From Dysgonomonas mossii DSM 22836 (GTDB lineage Bacteria > Bacteroidota > Bacteroidia > Bacteroidales > Dysgonomonadaceae): a DNA stretch of 64,000 nt. Of this stretch, positions 44,849 to 53,376 are shown piece by piece. Numbering within the stretch: the first letter of the stretch is position 1; every line of letters starts with the position of its first letter. The stretch lies in NCBI RefSeq assembly GCF_000213575.1, contig NZ_GL892007.1, positions 340,349 to 404,348 of the forward strand, given 5' to 3'. The notes beneath the pieces are model-generated. The model did not search any database, was not told the origin of the DNA, and saw only the letters and a list, made by a program, of their open reading frames with translations. Position numbers and translations under genes: made by a program.

Positions 44849-45061
44849 ATGAAAACAAATTCAATCACTAAAAACGGTTGCTCAGTATGCGAGCAAGGCA
44901 AAGAGAATTACACAACATTTATTGCAGGAGCATTCAGAGGTACGGAATATTACCAATACGACTATCGCCACACGGACGGAGAACTGTTTTCTACGGTTGC
45001 CAAATCATTGGATGAATGCCGAAAAGAACGGGACGAGTGGCTATCAATGAAAACGGACTAA
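44849..45061 (+). CDS. DUF3873 conjugative element protein
   Basis: A 70 aa protein of a family common in Bacteroidales conjugative elements: NGCSVCEQGKENYTTF, then YQYDYRHTDGELFSTVAKSL and a charged end. Function unknown. As an element backbone gene, its presence inside the repeat-bounded unit suggests the unit came from another conjugative element. Confidence 0.85.
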   Translation: MKTNSITKNGCSVCEQGKENYTTFIAGAFRGTEYYQYDYRHTDGELFSTVAKSLDECRKERDEWLSMKTD

Positions 45062-45163
45062 CTGGTGGGCGATTTTCCCCCGTTACTATTTTCCATGAGC
45101 CGGTAACTGAGCGGAAGAAAAAGTAACAAAAAGCCGATTAATTTCATCTGAAATCTATAATAG

Positions 45164-46255
45164 CTAATCCAACTCCCCAGTCATTCCATATATACTCACT
45201 AATTGCATAAACACGTCATGTCTAAATTTATAGTATTCCCTATCTGAGGCTCTATTGTCTAATGGATGCCCAATTACCATTTGAGGTAAATTATTTAAAA
45301 TGACCTGTCTTGCGCCAAGATTTTTAAGAAAAGTCTTATACATTTCGGTGTATCTGGTAAAGTTGTTGTACATATCTCGCACTTTTAATCTCTCTTGTCG
45401 ATAAAATGGCAACAATTTCAACACTTTTTTATAACCTTCATCTAATGTTATTGGATTGCATATAATATCCACGTCATAACAATTCTCGTCCATTTCATTA
45501 GAGCCATTGAACGTTCCTGAAAATTTAACACTTTCATTGTCAAATACATATGGGTTACATAACCCCAAAGTGGGTTTTATTGGGTCATAATTCCCTTTAT
45601 TTTCTACTACATTGCAAACAGAACAACAGGGGACTAAGTTTCTGAAAGATATTGCAAGAAACGGATATAAACTTTTTGGTAAGAAATGATCAATGTTTGG
45701 CTTTGAAACTCTATATCCCGGAAGGTGTGCGACATTGACATGTTGTCGCCCACAATACGGACATATCTTCAGACCGAGTTCTTCAATGAATTGCAGTTTA
45801 TCCAAATAAGTGGTGTCCGGATTAGTTTCGTACATGTTATCCACAAATAGCCAACGCATAATTTCATTGAAATGGTCAATAAGTATACGTCTATCTGTAT
45901 CTAATCCACCTATTTGATATTCTCTATTTTCATATTTTGCTTTTGTCGCTTTATACTGCCATTCCAAGTTAGGAATCCAATTCTCCACATCCCTTATCAC
46001 TTCCAGTAATTCATCCCAAGATCCGCAGAGTAGCTTTCGTAGATTAGCATCTTGTGAATATTTATCAAGGAATAGCCAAGTTGGGCTTCCTGCAATTACT
46101 TTATAACTTATCAATATTTGTCTTGTCCTTCCAAATATTCCTGGTATTGAAATTGTGCCATCACGTAATTCGAGCATAAGACGTCTCGTCTCTGGAGCAT
46201 ATCTATTGAAATGCTCTTCGAGCATATCGTCGGTTATAGTATCAATCCTGTACAT
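45164..46255 (-). CDS. ptuB: HNH endonuclease, PtuB-like
   Basis: A 363 aa protein. The HNH nuclease lies in the middle: ICPYCGRQHVNVAHL, NIDHFLPKSLYP (the His-Asp-His core) and NLVPCCSVCNVVENKGNY, in the style of TIGR02646-type HNH proteins. The N-terminal third is helical. It follows an ATPase gene with 14 bp overlap, the PtuA-PtuB order of the Septu anti-phage system, and of Ec78-type retrons. The frame is open to 46288, but MYRIDTITDDM at 46255 is the better start. It would cut DNA or RNA once released by its ATPase. Confidence 0.8.
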   Translation of the reverse strand: MYRIDTITDDMLEEHFNRYAPETRRLMLELRDGTISIPGIFGRTRQILISYKVIAGSPTWLFLDKYSQDANLRKLLCGSWDELLEVIRDVENWIPNLEWQYKATKAKYENREYQIGGLDTDRRILIDHFNEIMRWLFVDNMYETNPDTTYLDKLQFIEELGLKICPYCGRQHVNVAHLPGYRVSKPNIDHFLPKSLYPFLAISFRNLVPCCSVCNVVENKGNYDPIKPTLGLCNPYVFDNESVKFSGTFNGSNEMDENCYDVDIICNPITLDEGYKKVLKLLPFYRQERLKVRDMYNNFTRYTEMYKTFLKNLGARQVILNNLPQMVIGHPLDNRASDREYYKFRHDVFMQLVSIYGMTGELD

Positions 46256-48203
46256 CGTCCTCTGTATTTTCAAGATAACGAGCCACAAATGGATCGCCCA
46301 CCATATTCATTATTTCTTGTTCAGGTGTTTGACCTGTTTCATTCTTATCTTTAATCCATTTTCTCACCGCCTTTGCAGAAACGTCGCCAATAGCTGTTTT
46401 ATCAAAAAAGAAACTTGTACGTAACATATCATAATAGTTGCCACCAAACGTTTGCTCTTTTACGATTTGTCGCTTACCTTCCTTAAGATATAATGTATGT
46501 TCTGTCAGGATGTCTGTCAACACAAACGGTGAGTGTGTCGCGATAAGGATATTGATACTGCGTATCTTTCGTCGATCAATTTTTGCCCAGTGTAGACTCT
46601 CAATGAGCATTGAGACAAAGCGTCGCTGATAATCGGGGTGATAATAAAGTTCAGCTTCATCAAAAACCAGATTGATATGATGATATGGTACTCTATAATT
46701 ATCCGCATTTACACTCTGTAAGTTTTTCAAGTGATAGAGAACATAACTCATTGCATAAAGCATCTGCTTTTCTCCACTACTCATCTTCGACAAATTAAAT
46801 TGTGAGTCATTCATCATTTCATTCCAACTACTATCTGTACTACGCAATTTATGTCCACGAACTCGTCTAAATAAGATGTCTGTTTCAAAAAACGGTGGAT
46901 AAAGATGTTTCACTACATCATCATAAGTCTTTGGCTGATATTGTTGGATAAAATCTTTGACCTCTATCTTTCCTTTTAGTTGGCTATCACCTTTATTTAT
47001 AAAATGAAGACATTGGAAAATTTTCAAAGTGATGTGATCGTCTGGGTGCTCTCGTACTTTTTTAATAATCTTTTCCGCTATTTCAGGAAGAAATTTTTGC
47101 TGGTACTCTGTGAATGCGTCTGAACCACTGTCACATATTTGTTTCAGTTTGTTCACATCAAGAATTTCAAAATAATCATTATAAGTTAGGCATATTTTTA
47201 AAGTTTTATAAGCTAAATAAAACAATACCAGTTGATATTCATCGGAGTTTTCAATATACAATTCTTCCAGTTTATCACCCACATGCTTTTCCCATTTCGA
47301 TTCCAATTGATGAATAATTGATTTCAGCATTTCAGCATTAAACTGAGGGTTCGACTTGATGAACCGTTCAAGCTTCTCTACTTTGTAATTGAGATTGATT
47401 TTATAGCTTAGCGTCTTTGGATAGTATCCTGTTGGAAATTGTTTATGTTTTGACATTCCTAAAATTGATAATGCCGTGATTCGCTGTTGTGCCAAATTAT
47501 TTTCTCTTCTGACATCAATGATACCATTTTCACGAAAAGGCACCAATGTCAGCGGTGCTAAATAGCCATCATTCTTATGAAACACTCCATCCAACCACTC
47601 TCCATCTATGAACTCATTCGGTTCGTAACTTTTGTAGTCATACTTATTAAAAGCATAAATACTGTAGTTGATACCTATCGTGTAGAAAAACTTACTCAAA
47701 ATTTCATCGAAATGACCTGATGAAATTAGAATAGGTTTCATCACACCCTGATGTGATTCTCTATAGAATGTCATCTGCTCCTCATCACAAGTAATTGCAT
47801 AAAGTTTTCCGTCACTCTCATAATACAGGTCAGCATGTACGCCATAAGCATACTGTAATTCAGGCTTAATAGGTGTATCTTTCTCTGAGACGAGTTTATA
47901 TGATAAGTTGTTTAAAATTCGATACATAATATCGAGTAGCGAACTCTTTCCAGAACCATTTCTACCCACAATACAGCTCACATTAATATTTGGTAGTGTC
48001 GTTTTTGTACGGTATAGCCCTAAAATCCTCTTAGATAATGGCGATAAATTTACATATCCATTCTTTGGTTCTGGGTAATCTCCAAAAGGATACCATCCTG
48101 GTTGTAATGTTTTGCCTACCGTTCTATCCATCATCCTCAAATCTAACCCGATAATCCGCATATAACGTCCACGAGGAGAAGATATGTTACCGTCTGTATT
48201 CAT
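46242..48203 (-). CDS. ptuA: AAA ATPase, PtuA-like
   Basis: A 653 aa ABC/Rad50-like ATPase: Walker A IVGRNGSGKSSLLDI at about 79-92, then a long insertion of about 380 residues, signature NLSKMSSGEKQMLYAM, Walker B INLVFDEAELYYHPDYQRRF and the H-loop IATHSPFVLTD. There is no Toprim domain, so it is not an OLD nuclease. Paired with an HNH protein it fits Septu PtuA, which forms a complex with PtuB. First gene of the pair, divergent from the truncated gene at 48311 region's right flank. Confidence 0.82.
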   Translation of the reverse strand: MNTDGNISSPRGRYMRIIGLDLRMMDRTVGKTLQPGWYPFGDYPEPKNGYVNLSPLSKRILGLYRTKTTLPNINVSCIVGRNGSGKSSLLDIMYRILNNLSYKLVSEKDTPIKPELQYAYGVHADLYYESDGKLYAITCDEEQMTFYRESHQGVMKPILISSGHFDEILSKFFYTIGINYSIYAFNKYDYKSYEPNEFIDGEWLDGVFHKNDGYLAPLTLVPFRENGIIDVRRENNLAQQRITALSILGMSKHKQFPTGYYPKTLSYKINLNYKVEKLERFIKSNPQFNAEMLKSIIHQLESKWEKHVGDKLEELYIENSDEYQLVLFYLAYKTLKICLTYNDYFEILDVNKLKQICDSGSDAFTEYQQKFLPEIAEKIIKKVREHPDDHITLKIFQCLHFINKGDSQLKGKIEVKDFIQQYQPKTYDDVVKHLYPPFFETDILFRRVRGHKLRSTDSSWNEMMNDSQFNLSKMSSGEKQMLYAMSYVLYHLKNLQSVNADNYRVPYHHINLVFDEAELYYHPDYQRRFVSMLIESLHWAKIDRRKIRSINILIATHSPFVLTDILTEHTLYLKEGKRQIVKEQTFGGNYYDMLRTSFFFDKTAIGDVSAKAVRKWIKDKNETGQTPEQEIMNMVGDPFVARYLENTEDDVQD

Positions 48204-48310
48204 ATTGAGAGCTTAATTAATTTTTTCGCAAAAATACCCATAAAAAAACACCTGACAAAATTGCTTGACAGATGTTTCTCAATAAGTTATCAGCCCTCGC
48301 TTATTCAGTT

Positions 48311-48601
48311 CTATTTCTTCCCGGATACCAGCGTTTTCTCCAATCCGTCCCAGATATTCCCTGCAACATCTTGTGCCGTAGTCGGCTTTTCTGATTTTAC
48401 GCTTTTGCCGTCGCTATGTGTATTTATATGTGTATTTATATGTGTTTTAATACTGTCTGTTGTGGAAAAGATGTAGAGTTCGCCACACTGTAACAACACC
48501 TCAACACGAGCCTCAAAAGGAGATATAGATGTTATATCTTTATAAAAGACAACTGTCGTTTTTGTTTCATCCGGCAACTTGGATTCAGCCCATCGCAGCA
48601 T
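48311..48601 (-). pseudogene. 5'-truncated hypothetical gene with THINTH repeat
   Basis: The minus-strand frame ends at 48311 and runs into the repeat junction at 48594, so its natural start is lost; the apparent ATG at 48601 belongs to the alkD repeat. The remaining about 95 residues include a 12-base tandem duplication (near 48416-48440, coding THINTHINTH) and a C-terminus GNIWDGLEKTLVSGKK. No family recognised. The junction shows that the right side of the unit cut an element gene. Confidence 0.6.
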
Positions 48602-48753
48602 CAAAGAAAGCCGATCCTGAAATCCGAAAGAAGCATTTAAACGCGGTGTTCAACTATGTGATGTCGAAAAAATCAGTAATGCCTCGAACAGCTTTTCGCT
48701 ATGCCATTGAAAAAATGCCTGCCGATTTAAGGGCAGAAGCAATGAAAAAATAA
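48594..48753 (+). pseudogene. 3' fragment of the alkD-like gene
   Basis: The last 53 codons of the alkD-like gene (SKKADPEIRKKHL onward) plus stop, part of the right 647 bp repeat. The upstream codons that keep this frame open to 48529 are antisense to the truncated hypothetical gene and are not real coding sequence. Confidence 0.88.
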
Positions 48754-49240
48754 AGAATTATTTTTGTTAAATGAAAAAACATACAATTGTTTTCAATAAT
48801 AATATCAAAATTCCTGCAATTCTTTGGGGAGATTCTTCTAATAGAATTATAATTGCTGTTCATGGAGATTTGTCAAACAAAGAAGATAACGTTATAGCCT
48901 TGCTTGCTAAAAGTGCAATCCCAAAAGGTTATTGCGTTTTAAGTTTTGATTTGCCGGAACATGGAGAACGCAAAAATGATAATTATGAATGTAATCCTAT
49001 AAATTGCATATCCGATCTTCAAACAATTTATTCTTATGCAAAATCACTGAGTGCCGAAATATCTTTATTTGCTTGTAGTATAGGTGCTTATTTCAGTTTG
49101 TTGGCTTTTCGTGAATGTGTGATTCAAAAAACGCTATTTCTTTCTCCTGTCGTGAGTATGGAACATATAATACAAAATATGATGTCAGGATTTCAGATAA
49201 GCGAACAAAGACTGAAAGAAGAACAAAAAATACCGTTACC
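48594..49240 (+). repeat. 647 bp direct repeat, right copy
   Basis: Second copy of 44183-44829. It carries the 3' end of alkD and the first part of the intact hydrolase gene. At the left junction DNA changes from ...CAGCCCAT to the repeat CGCAGCATC; at the right, ...CCGTTACC continues with the true hydrolase codons GATAGG. Confidence 0.93.
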
Positions 49241-49484
49241 GATAGGAAAAACATTGGATTGGAATTATTATACCTTTGTAAAACAACATCCTATAAATTT
49301 CAATTGGAATTCCTCGATCAATATACTATATGGCTCAAAAGATATAGTATCAGCAAGAAATGTTGTCGAAAATTTTTCTGAAAGATATAAAGCTGATCTT
49401 AGCATATTGGAGAATGCCGAACATTATTTTTGTACAGAGAAGCAACTAAGTTTTTTTGAAGAATGGTTGAATAAGTATCTGTAA
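48771..49484 (+). CDS. Alpha/beta hydrolase
   Basis: A 237 aa serine-hydrolase-fold protein: IIIAVHGDLSNKEDN (oxyanion region), the nucleophile elbow FACSIGAYF, LYGSKDIVSARNVVE with the catalytic Asp, and ENAEHYFCTEKQ with the His. It is the full version of the broken gene at 44360. Substrate unknown. Confidence 0.87.
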   Translation: MKKHTIVFNNNIKIPAILWGDSSNRIIIAVHGDLSNKEDNVIALLAKSAIPKGYCVLSFDLPEHGERKNDNYECNPINCISDLQTIYSYAKSLSAEISLFACSIGAYFSLLAFRECVIQKTLFLSPVVSMEHIIQNMMSGFQISEQRLKEEQKIPLPIGKTLDWNYYTFVKQHPINFNWNSSINILYGSKDIVSARNVVENFSERYKADLSILENAEHYFCTEKQLSFFEEWLNKYL

Positions 49485-49525
49485 TAATATAATACTACTG
49501 ACATACTGTTGTCATTCAATAGGGT

Positions 49526-49533
49526 TACTTTTG
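49526..49533 (+). promoter_or_regulatory. -7 box of the DJ-1 gene
   Basis: TACTTTTG fits TAnnTTTG, 26 bases upstream of the ATG at 49559. No good -33 element at the right spacing was found. Confidence 0.35.
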
Positions 49534-49558
49534 TATTGAATCTCAAAAATTAGAAAAA

Positions 49559-50128
49559 ATGAAGAATGTGTACATATTTCTTTTCGATGGCTATTCAGAT
49601 TGGGAACTGGGTTATTTAACTCCTGAAATAGCAAAAAATGAAGAGCTCAAGATAAAAACCTTTAGTGCTGACGGGAATTCGGTCAGATCAGCAAGCTATT
49701 TACAGGTCACACCCGAATACTCACTAAAAGACATAAAAATAGAAGATATTGATATCTTGATTCTTCCCGGAGGATTTACTTGGGATGGAGGATTGGACTA
49801 TATGTTACCATTTATAAAGCAAGTGCATGATAAAAAGATAACTATTGCAGCAATTTGTGGAGCTACTATATTTTTAGCACGGAATGGCTTTTTGGACAAT
49901 GTAAAGCATACGAGCAACGACCTTCAATATTTGAAAATGGTCGCTCCAAATTATACAGGTGAACATCTTTATCAGCACGAAAAGGCTTATTCAGATCAGC
50001 ATATCATCACTGCAAATGGTACTGCTCCTATTGAGTTCGCAAAAGAAATATTCAAGGCTCTTTCTTATGATCCTGTTCTGATCGAAAAGTGGTATCAGTT
50101 GTTCAAAAATGGTATTTGGAGCGAATAA
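49559..50128 (+). CDS. DJ-1/PfpI-family protein
   Basis: A 189 aa class I glutamine-amidotransferase-like protein: IDILILPGGFTWDGGLDYM and the nucleophile elbow ITIAAICGATIFLARNGFL with the conserved Cys. Members include chaperones, glyoxalases and proteases, and often help in oxidative or aldehyde stress. C-terminus ends KNGIWSE. Probably monocistronic. Confidence 0.9.
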   Translation: MKNVYIFLFDGYSDWELGYLTPEIAKNEELKIKTFSADGNSVRSASYLQVTPEYSLKDIKIEDIDILILPGGFTWDGGLDYMLPFIKQVHDKKITIAAICGATIFLARNGFLDNVKHTSNDLQYLKMVAPNYTGEHLYQHEKAYSDQHIITANGTAPIEFAKEIFKALSYDPVLIEKWYQLFKNGIWSE

Positions 50129-50177
50129 TGGAATATCTAGAAAAGAAGTATATTATTTTTGAATACCTGTTGATGTT

Positions 50178-50540
50178 ATGAACATTGAAGAGTTTCGCGA
50201 ATATTGCCTATCCATAAAGGGTTCTGAAGAACAGTTTTCCTTACAAACCAAGAAGATACTTGTTTTTAAAGTTGTGAGCAAGGTGTTTGCATACCTCTTG
50301 ATTGAACCGGAAGATAGTATTTTCAAGGCATACTTGAAATGTGACCCTGAGAGATCAGTCGAATTACGAGAAAGCTACCACGGAATAAATCCGGACAAAT
50401 TCGTAACTCTTATGTGGAACTGGATTACATTAGAAAGCGATGTGCCTGATGAGTTGATCAAAGAATTGATTCAGCATTCAGCAGATGAAGTGATAAAAAA
50501 ACTTCCCAAAAAGAAACAGGAAGAGTATCGTTTATTGTAA
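50178..50540 (+). CDS. MmcQ/YjbR-family DNA-binding-like protein
   Basis: A 120 aa protein: NIEEFREYCLSIKGSEEQFS at the start, VVSKVFAYLLIEPEDS, and PERSVELRESYHGINPDKF, all typical of MmcQ/YjbR (CyaY-like fold). Function not established. A 21-codon remnant of a close relative survives at 41203-41268. Confidence 0.88.
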   Translation: MNIEEFREYCLSIKGSEEQFSLQTKKILVFKVVSKVFAYLLIEPEDSIFKAYLKCDPERSVELRESYHGINPDKFVTLMWNWITLESDVPDELIKELIQHSADEVIKKLPKKKQEEYRLL

Positions 50541-50633
50541 TATTTTTGATTTAGAAATAGGAGTAAGATTTGCTGAACAATTATTTCGCAAGGCTGTTTT
50601 AGCTTAAAGCAATAACTACAAAGCCGAAAAAAT

Positions 50634-51023
50634 ATGTTTACAGTAGAACAAATAGAGAAAGCACACAAAAAAGTGAAGTCCGGTGCTGATTTTCCCAAAT
50701 ACATCCAGGAAATAAAGCAAATGGGAGTTGTCTCTTTCGAAACATGGGTAAAAGATAGCCACACCGAATATTTTGGAAAAGATGACTATAAAACATCCTC
50801 AAAACCTCAGTATTCCGAGCTGTCGATTGCTGACAATGTTGATAAGGATAAATTCATCTCTTGTTTGAAAATTCACCAGCAAGGGAAAACCGATTATTAT
50901 ACATTCTGCACTCATTGTGCTGAAACAGGAATTGAAAAATGGGTGGTTAATCTCAATGCAATGACTTGTATCTATTTCGACAAAGCAGGAAATGAAATTC
51001 TAAAAGAAAATATACCTCATTAA
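50634..51023 (+). CDS. DUF1398-family protein
   Basis: A 129 aa protein: FTVEQIEKAHKKVKSGADFP at the start, QEIKQMGVVSFETWV, and WVVNLNAMTCIYFDKAGNE at the end, matching DUF1398, which is widespread as a single-gene cargo in Bacteroidetes. Function unknown. Last gene of the accessory array. Confidence 0.82.
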   Translation: MFTVEQIEKAHKKVKSGADFPKYIQEIKQMGVVSFETWVKDSHTEYFGKDDYKTSSKPQYSELSIADNVDKDKFISCLKIHQQGKTDYYTFCTHCAETGIEKWVVNLNAMTCIYFDKAGNEILKENIPH

Positions 51024-51072
51024 CTTTGGCGAACCAGTCATTTTTGTGACCGGTTCACCAGAGTATTTTTCT

Positions 51073-51576
51073 TTACTCGCTTGAAGTTCTATACCCGATA
51101 GGCTTTCTTGGTTTGTTTTCTTCTTCTTTCTTTGCAGCAAGTTCAGTAAGAGCCTGATAAATATCATTGAACTGCAAATTTGTTTCAACCATAAATGTTT
51201 CAAGTTTCTGATTCAGTTCAGCATATCCCAAAGCATACTGGCGAAGAGCAACGAATGCCCGTACGATCTGAATATTCATTTCAATAGCTTTCTGGCTGTT
51301 AAGCAGTCCGGCAAGCATGGCAACACCATGTTCCGTAAAAGCATAGGGCAGTTTGCGAGTACCACCCCAACTTGATGTTCCATTTTGGAATATCAAGTTA
51401 AACTCTTGGTTATTCAACTGGAACATAAAATCGTCAGGAAACCGACCGATATTTCGTTTAACAGCTTTATTCAGATTGGAAGTTGTTACTTCGTATAGCT
51501 CTGCCAAATCTTTGTCAAGAATTACATGTAATCCCCGAATCCGATAAATCTTGTTCTGAATGAGTTGCAATTCCAT
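51073..51576 (-). CDS. ORF6N-domain DNA-binding protein
   Basis: A 167 aa protein of the ORF6N (KilA-N-like) family: NKIYRIRGLHVILDKDLAEL, FPDDFMFQLNNQEF, and KLPYAFTEHGVAMLAGLLNS. Such domains come from phage antirepressors and are common in Bacteroidales elements. The C-terminal part is a helical coil (ELNQKLETFMVETN). It may regulate the element. Confidence 0.9.
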   Translation of the reverse strand: MELQLIQNKIYRIRGLHVILDKDLAELYEVTTSNLNKAVKRNIGRFPDDFMFQLNNQEFNLIFQNGTSSWGGTRKLPYAFTEHGVAMLAGLLNSQKAIEMNIQIVRAFVALRQYALGYAELNQKLETFMVETNLQFNDIYQALTELAAKKEEENKPRKPIGYRTSSE

Positions 51577-51611
51577 ATATTATTTATTTCTAATGTTTTA
51601 CTTCTAAAATC

Positions 51612-52114
51612 GTTACCTGTTCGTTACCTAAAGGGCAACTTCCTTATATATCTTCTCGATTCCGGTAAATCTTTCGGAAAGTCCTTTCATATCTTCGCTA
51701 ATCTTGCTGTTGGTTATGCGGGCGTAAATCTGGGTGGTTTCGATATTGGTATGTCCCAGCATCTTTGATACGGTTTCAATTGGTACGCCTTTGGCAAGGG
51801 TAGTGGTTGTCGCAAACGTGTGGCGGGCAAGGTGAAAAAAACACAAGAAAAGGGATATACGCAAATCACAATACTTCAACAGGTAACAGTCTTTAAATTA
51901 GCATATTTGCTTAGATTTAGGAGGTTCGTAAAATTGGAATCTAAGCAAATCTTAGACAGACTTCAGTTACTAAGTCGTTAACCGCTCAGTTACTAAATTA
52001 AAACAGGTAACAAGATGCGAACAAATGAACTTATTATGTATTGATTTGCTTATCATTACGCACTAAAGAGCACTTATATAACAGGTAACTTTGCCGTTGT
52101 TTTGCAACGGCAAA
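51612..52114. repeat. Repeated AACAGGTAAC decamers and inverted repeats (probable attachment region)
   Basis: AACAGGTAAC occurs at 51878-51887, 52002-52011 and 52080-52089, and inverted at 51612-51621. Between them lies the 13 bp inverted repeat ATTTGCTTAGATT (51905-51917) / AATCTAAGCAAAT (51938-51950), and just before the integrase the hairpin TTTGCCGTTG (52090-52099) / CAACGGCAAA (52105-52114). Repeats of this kind beside a tyrosine integrase gene suggest arm- and core-type binding sites. Which bases form the crossover core is not visible. Confidence 0.55.
51628..51834 (-). pseudogene. C-terminal remnant of a tyrosine integrase
   Basis: About 68 codons of the catalytic end: [20 protein letters not shown] (catalytic His-x-x-Arg), [17 protein letters not shown] (His and the nucleophile Tyr). 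Homology begins abruptly at the His codon ending 51834; further codons upstream are not integrase-like. This is the likely former integrase of the element on the left, cut when the second element or a deletion arrived. Confidence 0.85.
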
Positions 52115-52135
52115 GGACAATAAAAATATAAGTGT

Positions 52136-53365
52136 ATGAAAACAGAAAAATTCAAGGTATTACTCTACCTCAAAAAGAGTAGTCCTGACAAATCGGGTAA
52201 AACTCCGATAATGGGACGTATTACTGTCGGCAAGTCGATGGTACAATTCAGTTGTAAACTTTCTTGTACATTTTCGCTATGGAATCCGCGTGAAAGTCGG
52301 TTGAATGGAAAAAGTAAAGAAGCCATAACGACCAACGCTCAGTTGGATAAGTTGATGCTTTCCATCAACGAAGCCTACGACACACTCATTGACCGGAAAC
52401 AACTTTTCGATGCCCAAGCCATCAAGAACTTATTTCAAGGAGCAATGTCTGCCCAAACAACTTTGTTACAACAATTCGATAAACATATCGAAAGCGTTAA
52501 AGAGCGTATTGGCATTGATCGTTCCCCAAGAACACTTCCCAATCATCTCTATACAAAACGAGTTGTAGCCGAATTTATCAAGGAAAAGTTTAATGCTTCC
52601 GATTTGGCTTTCGGTCAGTTAAGCGAACAGTTTATCCGGGACTTCCAATCTTTTGTATTGGACGATAAAGGACTTGCACTTGATACCTTACGACACTATC
52701 TAGCAATCCTAAAGAAAGTTTGCAAGATAGCTTTCAAAGAAGGTAACTCGGATAAAAACTATTTTGCTTATTACAAGCTACCCAAACAAAAAGAAAGTAC
52801 CCCTAAAACCCTAAGTCGGGTAGATTTTGAGAAAATTCGGGATTTAGAAATACCTGAACGTCGCCGATCACATGTTATTACACGCGATATGTTCCTGTTT
52901 TCCTGCTACACGGGCACTGCCTACATTGATACGGTATCCGTCACCAAAGATAATTTATCAACAGATGATGATGGTGCATGGTGGCTCAAATACAAGCGGG
53001 GCAAAAACGGACAACTTGCCCGTATCAAATTGTTACCGGAAGCCATTGCCCTGATTGATAAATATCGGGACGATAATAGGGAAACACTTTTTCCAATGAT
53101 ACATAACGGAACGATTAAAAGAAATATGCAAGGCATACGGATTCTTGCAGATGTCAAAGGGCGTCTCCACTATCACATGAGCCGTCATTCCTTTGCCAGT
53201 CTGATTACACTCGAAGCAGGTGTACCCATCGAAACAGTATCAAAGATGCTCGGTCACAGCGACATAAAAACAACACAAATTTATGCCCGTGTGACCCCTA
53301 AAAAGCTCTTTGAGGATATGGATAAGTATATTGAGACAACAAAAGATTTAGTATTAACCCTATAA
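52136..53365 (+). CDS. Tyrosine integrase 1
   Basis: A 409 aa Bacteroidetes-type tyrosine recombinase: N-terminal arm-binding region, SAM-like core-binding domain at about 110-210, catalytic domain to the end. HYHMSRHSFA supplies His-x-x-Arg, KMLGHSDIKTTQIYARV supplies His and Tyr. At the first catalytic Arg the sequence reads SCYTGTAYIDTV, with Ala where Arg is usual; IntDOT also lacks this Arg (it has Ser). The second integrase follows after 11 bases. Confidence 0.93.
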   Translation: MKTEKFKVLLYLKKSSPDKSGKTPIMGRITVGKSMVQFSCKLSCTFSLWNPRESRLNGKSKEAITTNAQLDKLMLSINEAYDTLIDRKQLFDAQAIKNLFQGAMSAQTTLLQQFDKHIESVKERIGIDRSPRTLPNHLYTKRVVAEFIKEKFNASDLAFGQLSEQFIRDFQSFVLDDKGLALDTLRHYLAILKKVCKIAFKEGNSDKNYFAYYKLPKQKESTPKTLSRVDFEKIRDLEIPERRRSHVITRDMFLFSCYTGTAYIDTVSVTKDNLSTDDDGAWWLKYKRGKNGQLARIKLLPEAIALIDKYRDDNRETLFPMIHNGTIKRNMQGIRILADVKGRLHYHMSRHSFASLITLEAGVPIETVSKMLGHSDIKTTQIYARVTPKKLFEDMDKYIETTKDLVLTL

Positions 53366-53376
53366 TATCAACGATC

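Larger units (their letters stand above)
44183..48593. mobile_element. 4.4 kb repeat-bounded unit with DUF3873 and a Septu-like pair
   Basis: The unit consists of one 647 bp repeat plus 3.76 kb of unique DNA; a second repeat follows. Removal of the unit restores a single alkD-hydrolase-DJ-1 order. This layout is expected if a circle or a second element carrying the same 647 bp recombined by a single crossover. No transposase or integrase lies within it. Confidence 0.55.
10070..51834. mobile_element. CTnDOT-like integrative conjugative element, approximate extent
   Basis: Contains a replication-like module, mobilization genes with a candidate oriT, a nearly complete CTnDOT-type transfer operon, ArdA, DUF3873, and an integrase remnant at the right. 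The limits are approximate: the first replication-module gene on the left and the broken integrase on the right. The accessory genes at 3.2-9.8 kb may also belong, since they resemble the cargo at 39.7-51.0 kb. No terminal direct repeats were identified, and the loss of most of the integrase suggests the element can no longer excise alone. Confidence 0.6.

Noticed and set aside
48400..48445. Short tandem repeat as CRISPR-like array
   Set aside because: Only about two and a half units of 12 bases inside a coding remnant, without spacers.
48529..48753. 74-codon plus-strand frame with a Met start
   Set aside because: Only its last 53 codons are the alkD tail within the repeat; the first part is antisense to the cut gene at 48311-48601, so it is a chance fusion at the junction.
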